A model generated the notes under the pieces. It ran no database searches. It was not told where the DNA came from and worked only from the letters and a program-made list of their open reading frames with translations. A DNA stretch of 64,000 nucleotides from Candidatus Hydrogenedentota bacterium (GTDB taxonomy: Bacteria; Hydrogenedentota; Hydrogenedentia; Hydrogenedentales; JAGMZX01). This document shows positions 42,262 through 50,566 of the stretch, piece by piece; position 1 is the stretch's first letter; every line of letters starts with the position of its first letter. The position numbers and the translations under genes are program-made. The stretch lies in NCBI GenBank assembly GCA_029556545.1, contig JAKQEQ010000192.1, positions 62,001-126,000 of the forward strand, written 5' to 3'.

Positions 42262-43052
42262 GACTCGGGACTCCGCGCCATCAGTTCGACCAGCTCGCTC
42301 GCCTCGGCCTCGACCTCCGCGAGAATCTTCACGACGCGGCCGCGCAGGTAGTAGTAGATGGCCATCGCCGGGATTGCCAGTATCAACCCAGCCGCCGTGG
42401 TGACCATCGCCATCGACACGCTGTAGGCCACCGCGATACCCTTCACCTGCGCGTCGTCGAACGCGATGGTGCTGAACGCCTGCATCATCCCCCACACCGT
42501 GCCGAGCAGCCCGAGCAAGGGCGCGATGGTCGCGATGTTGTTCAGGTACGATATCTTCTGCCACAAGCCCGCCGCGCCGCGCTCGCCCTCACTCTCCATC
42601 GCGTCCTGGATGACGTAGCGGTCGTGCCCCGCCATCTGCAAGCCCGCGCGCAGCACGTTAGCGAGCAGTTCGTCCCGGCCCTCGCACATCTGGTACGCGC
42701 CCCGCAGGTCGCCCGCGCGGACCTGCGCGTGCGCCCGCTTCACCAGCGTCGCGGGCGCTTCACGCCGCGGCGTAACTGTCAGTAGCAGATAGAGCGCCAA
42801 TACCAGGGCGATGAAACCCAACCCGGCGATCACCCACAGGATCGGCCCGCCCTGCCGCACCATCATCTCGAGGGTCAATTGCTGCGCCGGCTGCCGCGTC
42901 CCCGGGATCGGCGGCACAGGGTCCACTGCGGCCGGCGGCGCTTCGATGCCCGCCTCGGGCGCCGCATCCGGCGGCTCTTGCCCCCAGATTTGGGGCGCCA
43001 GAACCAGAGAAGTCAGAAGAATACCGGCAACGAGATGAGATTTGTTGCACAT
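42258..43052 (-). CDS. exbB: MotA/TolQ/ExbB-family proton-channel subunit
   Basis: A 264-aa protein: a signal peptide (MCNKSHLVAGILLTSLVLAPQIWG), a Pro-rich spacer (residues about 25-60), then three transmembrane helices. The family block SYLNNIATIAPLLGLLGTVWGMMQAF is followed by VKGIAVAYSVSMAMVTTAAGLILAIPAM, which carries the conserved Thr residues facing the proton path. With ExbD it forms the inner-membrane motor. The ATG at 43052 gives the signal peptide; a longer frame reaches 43172 without a ribosome site. It is the first gene of the four-gene operon and divergent from the C25 protease gene (276-bp gap). Confidence 0.92.
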   Translation of the reverse strand: MCNKSHLVAGILLTSLVLAPQIWGQEPPDAAPEAGIEAPPAAVDPVPPIPGTRQPAQQLTLEMMVRQGGPILWVIAGLGFIALVLALYLLLTVTPRREAPATLVKRAHAQVRAGDLRGAYQMCEGRDELLANVLRAGLQMAGHDRYVIQDAMESEGERGAAGLWQKISYLNNIATIAPLLGLLGTVWGMMQAFSTIAFDDAQVKGIAVAYSVSMAMVTTAAGLILAIPAMAIYYYLRGRVVKILAEVEAEASELVELMARSPES

Positions 43053-43328
43053 TATGCTTACCTTTCGCAATCTCGAAGGGCGCCTCGAATAGAAGCACTT
43101 CCCATACACAACCGCTCCCTGAGTCCACGCCCCGCATCGCGTATTATTCCCACTATCGGGGCAAAGTTCCACTATATCAACGGCTGCACGGGCGTTCTTC
43201 CAGGAAACAGTACCTCGTCATGGACGGTCGAGCACGTCTCATCGTCATCACTCGGAATAGCGGTGGGTCCGGCGAGTGTTCCATCCTCTGAAGGGTCGGA
43301 AAGGCGTACGGCAAGAAAGGGTTGGTGT

Positions 43329-46259
43329 ATGCAGCGGCATTCGCTCCTGGGGGTATTCTTTGTTTTTTCCACGTTGACGTTGATCTTGTTCGGGGGAACC
43401 GCGAACGCGGTGTATCACAGCGCCGATACTACCACGGATTTTGAAATCGGCCTGACGGAACTGCTTCGGGTGATCCAGTTCTATAACTCGGGCGGTCTTC
43501 ACTGCCAGGAAGGCACGGAGGACGGGTTCGCCCCCGGCCCCGGCGACGAGGGCTGCGCCGGGCACGACAGCGACTACAGCACGCACGACTGGAGCATCAA
43601 CCTTACTGAGCTATTGCGTTTGATACAAATGTACAACGCGCGGGTCTACGGGTATGACCCGACATCCGAAGACGGCTACGCGCCTGTTTTCGACCCAGAG
43701 GACCCCACCGGCACCGTCGTGGGGCAGGTGGACGCGCTGCGCGGTTACCTCGAAGGCGAGGCGGCGGCCCTGCTGCTGCCGGCGGTGCAGAAGCTGCTTC
43801 TGGACCTGCTGGCGGAGGTCGAGATCCAACTGGTGAACGACGAACTCTGCAACGCAGCGGACACGCTCGACGAATTCCTGGATACGGTGCAGTCGGAACG
43901 CCCGGCGGGCGGCGTCAAGGCGGCCAGCCCGACCATGGGCGCGTTCGACACCCTGTATGCGGACGCGCGCGCGCTTCAATACGACGCGATCGTGGCGAGG
44001 CTGGAAACCAATCCGTGCCCCGGCCGCGAGCGTTGGGGCAAGGGCGGCGACGTCGAGGATCCGGAAGGCGACGCGCAGAGCCTTTCCACGAAGTTTGATT
44101 TCGGCGCGCTGCGCTTCTCGAGCATCAAGGCGGGCGACGGCTCGGTCTATATAGGACTGCTCCTGCCCGCCGTGCAGAAGAATTCGAGCACGCCGGGGAC
44201 GCCGGACATCCCGGTGGTACGCCGCCTCTTCGCGGCGCCGCCGGGCGCGTTTGTGACGGTGGAGTGCAGGACGACCACGGCGGAGACCATTCGATTAAAC
44301 GTGATGCCGAATCAGCCGGACCCGGTGGACCAGGACCCCGACGACCCGCCGTATCCAGATCGGGAACTCTTCGCCGACCATCCGTTCACGCTCGATGAAA
44401 CCGTGTACGGGACCGACGCCAAGTTCCCGCCGGACCCGTGCCGCATCTTTCCGCTGGGACGAAGCCGGGACCTCGAGATATACCAGATCGAGGCGTTTGC
44501 CGGGCAATACAACCCCGTATCGGGCGAACTGGTCCTCTTTGCGGACTTGTCCGTCGATATCCAGTTTGCGAATGGCCCGGACGGATTCCTTCCCGAATCG
44601 GCGTTCAACCCCTTCGAGAGCCGGCGAGACCTCTATGTCGGGGCGGTGATTAACGCGGGGATCGTCGAGTCATTCCCGCCGATTATCGGGTTGCCGCCCG
44701 CGTTGATCGGCGAGGAATTGATGATCATGACGCACCCGAACTTCCGGGACGCTGCGGACACGCTCGCGGCCTGGAAGCGGGAGAAGGGCATCGCCACGAA
44801 CGTCTACGAATGCGGCACGGGCTCGGGCATCGCGGGCCGCACCACGGCGGCGGAGATCGACGCCTTTATCGAGAGCCACCACGACACCGCGCTGATAAAG
44901 CCGTCGTATATACTGCTGCTTGGCGACGCGGAGTACATCTCCCCCTTCCTGCGCAACCGCTCGAGCAATGACCCGGAGGAGGACCGCACCATCGGTACGG
45001 ACTGGCCCTACGCGATACGGACCTATCCAGGGCAGGAGTTCCCGACTATCGTGCCGACGTTCGCGGTCGGGCGCATCCCGGTCGATACGCTGGCGCAGGC
45101 CAATGTCGTGGTCAACAAGATCATCGACTACGAGAAGAACCCGCCGGGCAGCATCTTCGCCGACGCGTTCTACAAGAACTTGATGTTCGCCGCGGAGTTC
45201 CAGTGCTGCCTCACGAACGTGGCGCAGGACGGCCGTGCGCAACGTACTTTCACCGAGGCGGCGGAGTTCGTGCGCGCGCCGCTGGCGGCGCAGGGCTATA
45301 CGGTGCAGCGCATCTACCGGGAAACGGTGGACACCGGCTGCGCCTCTTGCGATCCGCCGCGACCCGCCTATACCGGCGATCCCACGCCCCGCCGCTATTA
45401 CGACGGCACGCCGTTACCGGCGTCCATCGGGCCGGGCTCGGGGTTCTCCTGGAACGGCACGACGACTCAGATCACCAGCGCGTGGAACGAAGGCCGCTTC
45501 CTAATTCTCCACCGCGACCATGGTTGGCCGGGCGGCTGGGGCACACCCAGCTTCAACTCGTCGAACGCCGACAGCCTGACCAACGGCGCGCTGTTGCCGG
45601 TGGTGTTCAGCATCAATTGTTCGAGCGGCCTGTTCGACAACGAAGTGTTCCCGGACGAGGGCGCCACGGTCGGCGGCGTGTATTTCGCCGAGCGGCTTCT
45701 GCGCAACGCGAACGGCGGCGCGGTCGGCGTCATCGGCGACACGCGGGTAAGCCCGAGTTGGGCCAATTCCGCACTCACGCGCGGCTTGTTCGACGCCATC
45801 TGGCCGTCGGTCGTGCCGTCGTTCGGCAGCAATACGCCGAAGCGCCGCCTCGGCGACATCCTCAACCACGCCAAGCTCTATCTCGCGACGCAGATCGGCA
45901 CCACCTTCATCGGGTACAGCGAACTGCTGAACGAACTTCTGCTTTACCACGTGCTCGGCGATCCGACGCTCGAAATATGGACCAAGGACCCGAACATCAT
46001 CACGCTGCCGGGCAACCTGATCATTTCGACGGCTTCCAGACTGGGCATCCAGTTCAATTATGCCCAGGTCGGCGCGACCCTGAGCGTCTTCCAGGACTTG
46101 GGTAACGGCCCAATCCCGATAGGCCGGACCGTGGTCGGCGCGGACGGCGGAGCCTTTGTCGAGTTCTTGAACGAACCGAGCGCGGGGTCCATCTTTGTGG
46201 CCGCCAGCATGGATGACGCCGTCGCAGCGTCCTTTGAATTGAACCTCGTTCTCGACTAA
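43329..46259 (+). CDS. Secreted C25 (gingipain-family) cysteine peptidase with tandem LTELLR repeats
   Basis: A 976-aa protein with a signal peptide (residues 1-27). Two tandem modules of about 40 residues follow (32-70 and 80-120), each with (I)xLTELLRxIQxYN then EDGFAP/EDGYAP. They look like dockerin or EF-hand-type repeats. A propeptide-like region and the C25 domain follow, with catalytic His731 in LHRDHGWPGGWG and Cys764 in FSINCSSG. Their 33-residue spacing equals that of gingipain R (His211/Cys244). The last 80 residues form an Ig-like domain, without a recognisable T9SS sorting tail. The ATG at 43329 follows AAGAAAGGG. Substrates are unknown; it is divergent from the ExbB operon. Confidence 0.87.
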   Translation: MQRHSLLGVFFVFSTLTLILFGGTANAVYHSADTTTDFEIGLTELLRVIQFYNSGGLHCQEGTEDGFAPGPGDEGCAGHDSDYSTHDWSINLTELLRLIQMYNARVYGYDPTSEDGYAPVFDPEDPTGTVVGQVDALRGYLEGEAAALLLPAVQKLLLDLLAEVEIQLVNDELCNAADTLDEFLDTVQSERPAGGVKAASPTMGAFDTLYADARALQYDAIVARLETNPCPGRERWGKGGDVEDPEGDAQSLSTKFDFGALRFSSIKAGDGSVYIGLLLPAVQKNSSTPGTPDIPVVRRLFAAPPGAFVTVECRTTTAETIRLNVMPNQPDPVDQDPDDPPYPDRELFADHPFTLDETVYGTDAKFPPDPCRIFPLGRSRDLEIYQIEAFAGQYNPVSGELVLFADLSVDIQFANGPDGFLPESAFNPFESRRDLYVGAVINAGIVESFPPIIGLPPALIGEELMIMTHPNFRDAADTLAAWKREKGIATNVYECGTGSGIAGRTTAAEIDAFIESHHDTALIKPSYILLLGDAEYISPFLRNRSSNDPEEDRTIGTDWPYAIRTYPGQEFPTIVPTFAVGRIPVDTLAQANVVVNKIIDYEKNPPGSIFADAFYKNLMFAAEFQCCLTNVAQDGRAQRTFTEAAEFVRAPLAAQGYTVQRIYRETVDTGCASCDPPRPAYTGDPTPRRYYDGTPLPASIGPGSGFSWNGTTTQITSAWNEGRFLILHRDHGWPGGWGTPSFNSSNADSLTNGALLPVVFSINCSSGLFDNEVFPDEGATVGGVYFAERLLRNANGGAVGVIGDTRVSPSWANSALTRGLFDAIWPSVVPSFGSNTPKRRLGDILNHAKLYLATQIGTTFIGYSELLNELLLYHVLGDPTLEIWTKDPNIITLPGNLIISTASRLGIQFNYAQVGATLSVFQDLGNGPIPIGRTVVGADGGAFVEFLNEPSAGSIFVAASMDDAVAASFELNLVLD

Positions 46260-46283
46260 TCGCCGTGACGGCTGCGTGGATAT

Positions 46284-46320
46284 CCCCGGCGCGGACGCGT
46301 CCGATGCGCCCGCGCCGGGG
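46284..46320 (+). terminator. Candidate terminator hairpin after the C25 peptidase gene
   Basis: CCCCGGCGCG (46284-46293) pairs perfectly with CGCGCCGGGG (46311-46320); the 17-base loop contains the small palindrome GGACGCGTCC. TCCATTTTC follows. It is 25 bases after the stop. Confidence 0.45.
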
Positions 46321-46364
46321 TCCATTTTCGCGGCGGTGTCGGGCGCGGGCGGCGGTGGAAGACT

Positions 46365-46440
46365 GCGGTCGAGGCCGTGGCGCGGTCCCAGCCTTCGCGA
46401 AACGCTTCGGCAGGCAAGCAGGAGACCGGCCACAACAGGG
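46365..46440 (+). repeat. Dispersed intergenic repeat, family B
   Basis: GCGGTCGAGGCCGTGGCGCGGTCC, a short variable centre, then GGCAAGCAGGAGACCGGCC and ACAACAGGG. This is the best match to the copy at 16302-16388. Confidence 0.7.
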
Positions 46441-46988
46441 GTGGTGGGCTCATCGCAGAGACGCGGAGAGCACGGAGGCAACGTGGAGACTGTGTTCAGA
46501 GGCGAAAGCGGCGGTGGTGGTTGTAGCGCAGGCGTCTTGTCTTTCCGTCATTCCCGCGCAAGCCGGAATCCAGTACGTCAACCCTGCGAGTCTTCTGGTT
46601 TCCCGCTTGCGCGGGAATGACGGGGGAAGACCGGCGACAATGCGAGCCCCGAAGGGGCGGCAACAGGATAGCCCAGGGCAACGCCCTGGGAACACGGGTA
46701 CGGTAGATTGCAGAGCCCTGAAAGGGCGTAACACGGGGGTGAAGGTTCGCCAGACAAGGCCGTCGCGGCAGGATGTTACGCCCTTACAGGGCTACTTGTC
46801 GGGGTGCATGTTTTCCCAGGGCGTTGCCCTGGGCTGTTATGTATCGGGCCTTCGGCCCGCAAGCCGCGCTCCCGCCTGCGTCTCGCCCCGCCCGGCTGAG
46901 CTGGGGCGTCCCGCCCCACGGTATCGGGGGCAAGATGCCCCCGCTTCCATGCTCCCGCGGGGAGAGGGAGGAAAACTCCGCTTCAGGT

Positions 46989-48038
46989 TCAGCCTTCTTC
47001 GTAGCCGGTTTCGTACATGGCGACGATGTTCTCGGGCGGGGTGAGGGCCTGGATGTTGTGGCAGGGGCATAGCATGTAGCCGCCGCCCGCGCCGAGTATC
47101 TCGATATTCTCGACGACCTCGCGGCGCACGTCTTCCACGCTTCCGAAGGGCAGGGTCTGCTGGTTGTCCACCGCGCCGTGGAAGATGAGCCGGTCACCGA
47201 AGTCGCGCTTGAGGGCGGCGCGGTCCATGCCGGCGCAGCGCCATTGAATGGGGTTGAGGATTTGCGTCCCGGCGTCGATGAGGTCGGGGATAATCTCGCG
47301 GACGGCGCCGTCGCTGTGGGTAAAGACGAAGGACCCGTGCTGACGGGTGAGTTCCATCATGCGCCGCATGCGCGGCAGGAGGAATTCGCGGATGTGATCC
47401 TTCGAGAAGAGCAGGTTTTCCTGGCCGCCGAGGTCTTCGGCGACGTAGGTGATCGAGACCGCGCCCGGAATAGTCTCGAAGATGCGCAGCGTGTTCTGGT
47501 ACGCCAGTTCGAAGAGCACGTCGAGGCAGTGGTGAACCATTTCGGGATTGACGACGAGGTCCATGTACGCCTGCTCGTCGCCGCGAAGCGCTGCGTATTG
47601 CAGAAACGGTTCCGAGCCGCCGCCGCGTATGATTCGATACTCCTTGCCCGCGATTTCGCCGGGAAGATGGGCGTAATCCCACCAGTCCGCCGAGGGCCAC
47701 GTGTAATTGGCCTTGATTTCCTCGACGGTATTGTAGGCGGCGAGCGGAGCGTTCATGCGTTCGGAGTATACGCCCGTGCCGTAGGCGACGGTCTTGAACC
47801 GCACGCCGAAGATGTCCTCGTTGTCGGGGGTCGGCGGTCCGACATAGCGGCCCATTACGGTCAATGGCAGATCGATGTGCAGCCGTTCGCAGGCCGTGTC
47901 GAAGTCGCATCCCAGGTGGCGGCACAGATTCTCGGTCGCCTCCGGCGTCGCCCAGTAGTCCATGGGGATGCGATCCGGCTGTCGGCGTTGCATCACGGCG
48001 AGCCAACGCTCGCGGCCCGTCATCGTCTCTTGTCGCAT
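46989..48038 (-). CDS. Uroporphyrinogen decarboxylase-like (URO-D) methyltransferase-type protein
   Basis: A 349-aa TIM-barrel protein of the URO-D superfamily. It carries the late block FHGAVDNQQTLPFGSVEDVRREVVENIEILG, then GGGYMLCPCHNIQALTPPENI, typical of the corrinoid-methyltransferase branch (MtaA/MtbA/CmuA-like) rather than of HemE. A His in FTHSDGAVREI and the Cys of CPCH are candidates for zinc ligands. The cellular substrate is unknown. It is followed downstream only by the repeat island and preceded 53 bases upstream by a second URO-D gene, with REP palindromes between. Start at the ATG ending at 48038; a second ATG five codons in is possible. Confidence 0.88.
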   Translation of the reverse strand: MRQETMTGRERWLAVMQRRQPDRIPMDYWATPEATENLCRHLGCDFDTACERLHIDLPLTVMGRYVGPPTPDNEDIFGVRFKTVAYGTGVYSERMNAPLAAYNTVEEIKANYTWPSADWWDYAHLPGEIAGKEYRIIRGGGSEPFLQYAALRGDEQAYMDLVVNPEMVHHCLDVLFELAYQNTLRIFETIPGAVSITYVAEDLGGQENLLFSKDHIREFLLPRMRRMMELTRQHGSFVFTHSDGAVREIIPDLIDAGTQILNPIQWRCAGMDRAALKRDFGDRLIFHGAVDNQQTLPFGSVEDVRREVVENIEILGAGGGYMLCPCHNIQALTPPENIVAMYETGYEEG

Positions 48039-48057
48039 GGTCAGTGCTCCAGATTAC

Positions 48058-48149
48058 GTGGCACGGGCGTCCCGCCCGTGATCAGGAACCCTCACCCCAA
48101 CCCTTTCCCTTGGGGAAAGGGAATTTCACGGGCAAGATGCCCGTGCCAC
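48058..48149. repeat. Paired REP-like palindromes, copy B, with an inner GGGAAAGGG palindrome
   Basis: GTGGCACGGGCGTCCCGCCCGTG (48058-48080) and the oppositely oriented unit with centre AAGAT (48127-48149) flank a CCCTCACCCC...CTTGGGGAAAGGG palindrome (48083-48121). The right unit and inner palindrome are inside the coding frame of the URO-D gene ending at 48092 and encode its last residues (HGHLAREIPFPQGKGLG). Confidence 0.8.
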
Positions 48150-49174
48150 GCGGCCGCCAACGCGTCGCGGATAAGACAGCCCTCGCCGGGACAGAACGCC
48201 GCGATGTTCGCCTCGGGGGTGCCCGGCGGCACTTCGCAGCCCGGCATGAGTCCGAAGCGCACGTCGCCGCCTGCGGCGATATCCTCGCGCGCGTGGCGGG
48301 CCACATCCTCGGGCGTGCCCATTTTCAGGACCGCCGCCGGGTCGAAGTGGCCGAACAGCGTGGTCTCGGGGCCGAGCACGTCCCGCGCGCGGCGCAAATC
48401 GACCATCCAGTCGATATCGACGACATCCGCGCCGGTTTCGCGGATTGCGGGCAACAGGTGGGCGATGTTGCCGCAGATGTGGAGGCGGACCTTCGCGCCG
48501 GCGCCGTGGATGCCCGCGTACAGTTTTTGGTGCCAAGGCAGGATGTGCTCGCGGAACATGTCGAGGCTCACCAGGCTCGACGCGGCGTCACCCACGCCGA
48601 TCATATCCGCGCCCGCCGCGATTTGCGCGCGGGACCACGCAATCGCGTTGTCCATCGTTATGGCGCAGACGTCGTGGAAGCATTGCGGCTCGGTAAGCAG
48701 GTCGGTCATGGCCGCTTCGAGGGTGCGCAGGGTGCAGTACTCGGCCAGCGGCCCCTCGACCCAGCCCAGGATCGAGATGTCGCCGCCGCGCTCGGCGTGG
48801 AACCGCTCGACGGCGCGGACGCGGTCGGTCATGCGCGGGGCGTCCTCGATGGGGATGCGGCGCAGCTTGCGGATGTCGTCGTAGTCCTTGAGCAGCGGTT
48901 CGCGGCAGCGGCACACCCCGTCGTCCACGAAGAAGACCTCCGCGCCGTAGTCCGCCGTCTCGCGGTGCGGGTCGCTGAGCGTCGTCAACTGGTCGATTGC
49001 GAATCGTTCCTGCACCCGCAGCAGGCTGTCCGTCAGCGCGATATGGTCCTGCTGGAAGCGGCCGTATGTGTAGCCCGCGTACTCGGCGGCCCACGCCATG
49101 AAGATGGGCACGACGGGGACACGGTCCGTCGCTTCGCCCGCCATGCATCGGTAAAGGCGTTCCTTGCTGTTCAT
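48092..49174 (-). CDS. URO-D family methyltransferase-type protein with a repeat-encoded C-terminus
   Basis: A 360-aa URO-D superfamily protein. The zinc-site pattern of MtbA-like methyltransferases is visible: HIC in VRLHICGNIAHLLP (His-x-Cys) and a later Cys in LMPGCEVPPGTPEANI. It probably transfers a methyl group to or from a corrinoid or thiol. The natural end of the family is near AFCPGEGCLIRDAL; the last ~17 residues are translated from a REP palindrome and a GGGAAAGGG repeat. Start at the ATG ending at 49174, with GGGAG upstream. It lies 12 bases downstream of the cupin gene and is probably co-transcribed with it. Confidence 0.88.
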   Translation of the reverse strand: MNSKERLYRCMAGEATDRVPVVPIFMAWAAEYAGYTYGRFQQDHIALTDSLLRVQERFAIDQLTTLSDPHRETADYGAEVFFVDDGVCRCREPLLKDYDDIRKLRRIPIEDAPRMTDRVRAVERFHAERGGDISILGWVEGPLAEYCTLRTLEAAMTDLLTEPQCFHDVCAITMDNAIAWSRAQIAAGADMIGVGDAASSLVSLDMFREHILPWHQKLYAGIHGAGAKVRLHICGNIAHLLPAIRETGADVVDIDWMVDLRRARDVLGPETTLFGHFDPAAVLKMGTPEDVARHAREDIAAGGDVRFGLMPGCEVPPGTPEANIAAFCPGEGCLIRDALAAAWHGHLAREIPFPQGKGLG

Positions 49175-49186
49175 AGGCTCCCCCGA

Positions 49187-49549
49187 TCAGTCGCCGTCGC
49201 GGTGCACGGTCTCCGGCGAGAAGGCCGGCACACACACCGCCACGTATTCCGCGCCCTCGGGCGTACTGTATTGTACCCACTCCCCCTTCGCGGCAATAAC
49301 CGCCTCGCCCGCGCGCACTTCGAGCGTCGTTCCGTCCTCGGCGCGCACGGCCAGCACGCCGCGCAACACGAGCGAGTATTCGTCGAACTCGGGACGTTGG
49401 CCGGGCTCGACCCAGCCGGGCGGACTGATCATGCGCGCGACGCTGATCGCGTCCGTGCCGGTGTTTACGCGCCCGATATGCTCGTGAATCATCTTCGGCC
49501 TGTTGCCCGCCGCTTGAATCGAGGCGGGGCTCGGAATATGGCGCGGCAT
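49187..49549 (-). CDS. Small single-domain cupin protein
   Basis: A 120-aa cupin. The first half has a motif like G-x5-P-x-H-x... in reduced form (PPGWVEPGQRPEFDEYSLVLRG, where Glu/Asp replace some metal-binding His). The second half is the barrel strand GEAVIAAKGEWVQYSTPEGAEYVAVCVPAF. Such proteins often bind metals and act on, or sense, small sugars or acids. It is the first gene of a minus-strand run with two URO-D proteins, and it is divergent from the sugar isomerase gene at 49691. The enzymatic role is unknown. Confidence 0.82.
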   Translation of the reverse strand: MPRHIPSPASIQAAGNRPKMIHEHIGRVNTGTDAISVARMISPPGWVEPGQRPEFDEYSLVLRGVLAVRAEDGTTLEVRAGEAVIAAKGEWVQYSTPEGAEYVAVCVPAFSPETVHRDGD

Positions 49550-49690
49550 GGCGCGGTCTCCGCAGTTGCGTGTGCGTTACGGTGCAACACGATAGGAAAA
49601 CCCCTATAATGAATCAACTCGCCGCCCTCCGGCGCGAAGAAGCGGAAGCGCGCCTCGAAGGGCGCACTACATACACAAGGAGATTGCATC

Positions 49691-50503
49691 ATGCGACGCG
49701 GACTATCAAGACGGGACTTTCTTCGGACCACCGCGGCCGCGGCCGCCGCCGCGGGTCTTGCGCACGGCGCCCCGGCGCAAGCGCCCGGGTTGCGGCTGGG
49801 CGCGCAGAGCTACAGCTTCCGCAAGTTCAGCTTCGAGGACTCGATTGTGCAACTGAAGAAGCTGGACCTGAGCATCATGGAATTCTGCTCCGTCCATTTC
49901 CCGCCGGAGAAGGACCATCCCGAGTTCGGCAAGGTGCAACAGACGTTGCTCGAAGCGGGCGTGACGGTCCCCTGCTACGGCGTCGAGGGCTTCGGCCGGG
50001 ACAAGGAAGCGAACCGGCGGAAGTTCGAGTTCGCAAAGGCGTTCGGCATCGAGGTCCTCACGGCGGACGTCGAGCCAAGCGCGTTTGACGACGTCGAGGC
50101 GCTCTGCGAGGAGTTCAAGGTCAAGATCGCCATTCACAATCACGGACCGCGGGCGCGGTACGACAAAGTCGAGGACACGCTAAAGGCCGTGGCGGGCCGC
50201 ACGCCGCTCATCGGCGCGTGCGTGGATACCGGGCACGCAATTCGCTCGGCAGAGAAGCCCCACGAGGTGATCGAGGCGCTGGGATCGCGCGTGATTTCGC
50301 TTCATCTCAAGGACTGGATACACGGCGGCGAGGAGCAAATTCTCGGCGAGGGCGAGATGGACCTCGGGGCCGTGGCGAAGGCGCTCAAGGCCCTCGAATT
50401 CAACGGCGTCGCCGTCTTCGAGTACGAGAACGAACCGGAGAATCCCGTGCCGGACATGGCCAAGGGTCTGGCCAACTGGCGCGCGGCCTGGGACGCGGCA
50501 TAG
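49691..50503 (+). CDS. Tat-exported sugar phosphate isomerase/epimerase-like protein (AP-endonuclease 2 family)
   Basis: A 270-aa TIM-barrel protein of the xylose-isomerase-like/AP_endonuc_2 family. The Tat signal SRRDFLRTTAAAAAAAGLAHG is followed by barrel motifs with metal-ligand candidates: Glu in IMEFCSVHFPP, His-x-His in IAIHNHGPRARY, Asp-x-x-His in CVDTGHAI, HLKDW, and a late Glu in VFEYENEPE. AAGGAG precedes the ATG. Exported members are typical of planctomycete- and Hydrogenedentota-type genomes and may isomerise free sugars or cyclitols in the periplasm. It heads a plus-strand run with the ROK kinase and a third URO-D protein. Confidence 0.87.
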   Translation: MRRGLSRRDFLRTTAAAAAAAGLAHGAPAQAPGLRLGAQSYSFRKFSFEDSIVQLKKLDLSIMEFCSVHFPPEKDHPEFGKVQQTLLEAGVTVPCYGVEGFGRDKEANRRKFEFAKAFGIEVLTADVEPSAFDDVEALCEEFKVKIAIHNHGPRARYDKVEDTLKAVAGRTPLIGACVDTGHAIRSAEKPHEVIEALGSRVISLHLKDWIHGGEEQILGEGEMDLGAVAKALKALEFNGVAVFEYENEPENPVPDMAKGLANWRAAWDAA

Positions 50504-50507
50504 CGTT

Positions 50508-50560
50508 TGTAGTGCGCCCTTCAGGGTGCAAGATGCGGGCTGAAGCCCGCACGCTGAACA
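50508..50560. repeat. Palindromic repeat with GCGGGCTGAAGCCCGC core
   Basis: GTAGTGCGCCCTTCAGGGTGC followed by GCGGGCTGAAGCCCGC. A related pair (GCAGCCTGAAGGCTGC, with GTAGTAC and CTACAAAC flanks) occurs at 62894-62986. It lies between the isomerase and ROK genes. Confidence 0.65.
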
Positions 50561-50566
50561 GAGGGC

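Larger units (their letters stand above)
46260..46988. repeat. 729-bp intergenic repeat island
   Basis: No gene is visible. From left to right it holds: a strong GC hairpin (46284-46320); a family-B repeat (46365-46440); an inverted repeat of GTCATTCCCGCGCAAG (46547-46573 and 46598-46621), like dRS3-type elements; then nested mirrored palindromes. The palindromes are CCCAGGGCAACGCCCTGGG (near 46672) mirrored by the same palindrome near 46828, AGCCCTGAAAGGGCGTAAC (near 46713) mirrored by GTTACGCCCTTACAGGGCT (near 46777), and CGGGCCTTCGGCCCG (near 46847). Finally there is a GGGGAGAGGGAGG block near 46957. It separates convergent genes. Confidence 0.75.

Noticed and set aside
48061-48149. Sigma-54 promoter look-alike TGGCACG...TTGC in the REP units
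   Set aside because: The spacing in GTGGCACGGGCATCTTGC is two bases too long for the -24/-12 elements, and the sequence is fully explained by the palindrome repeated at all three REP loci.
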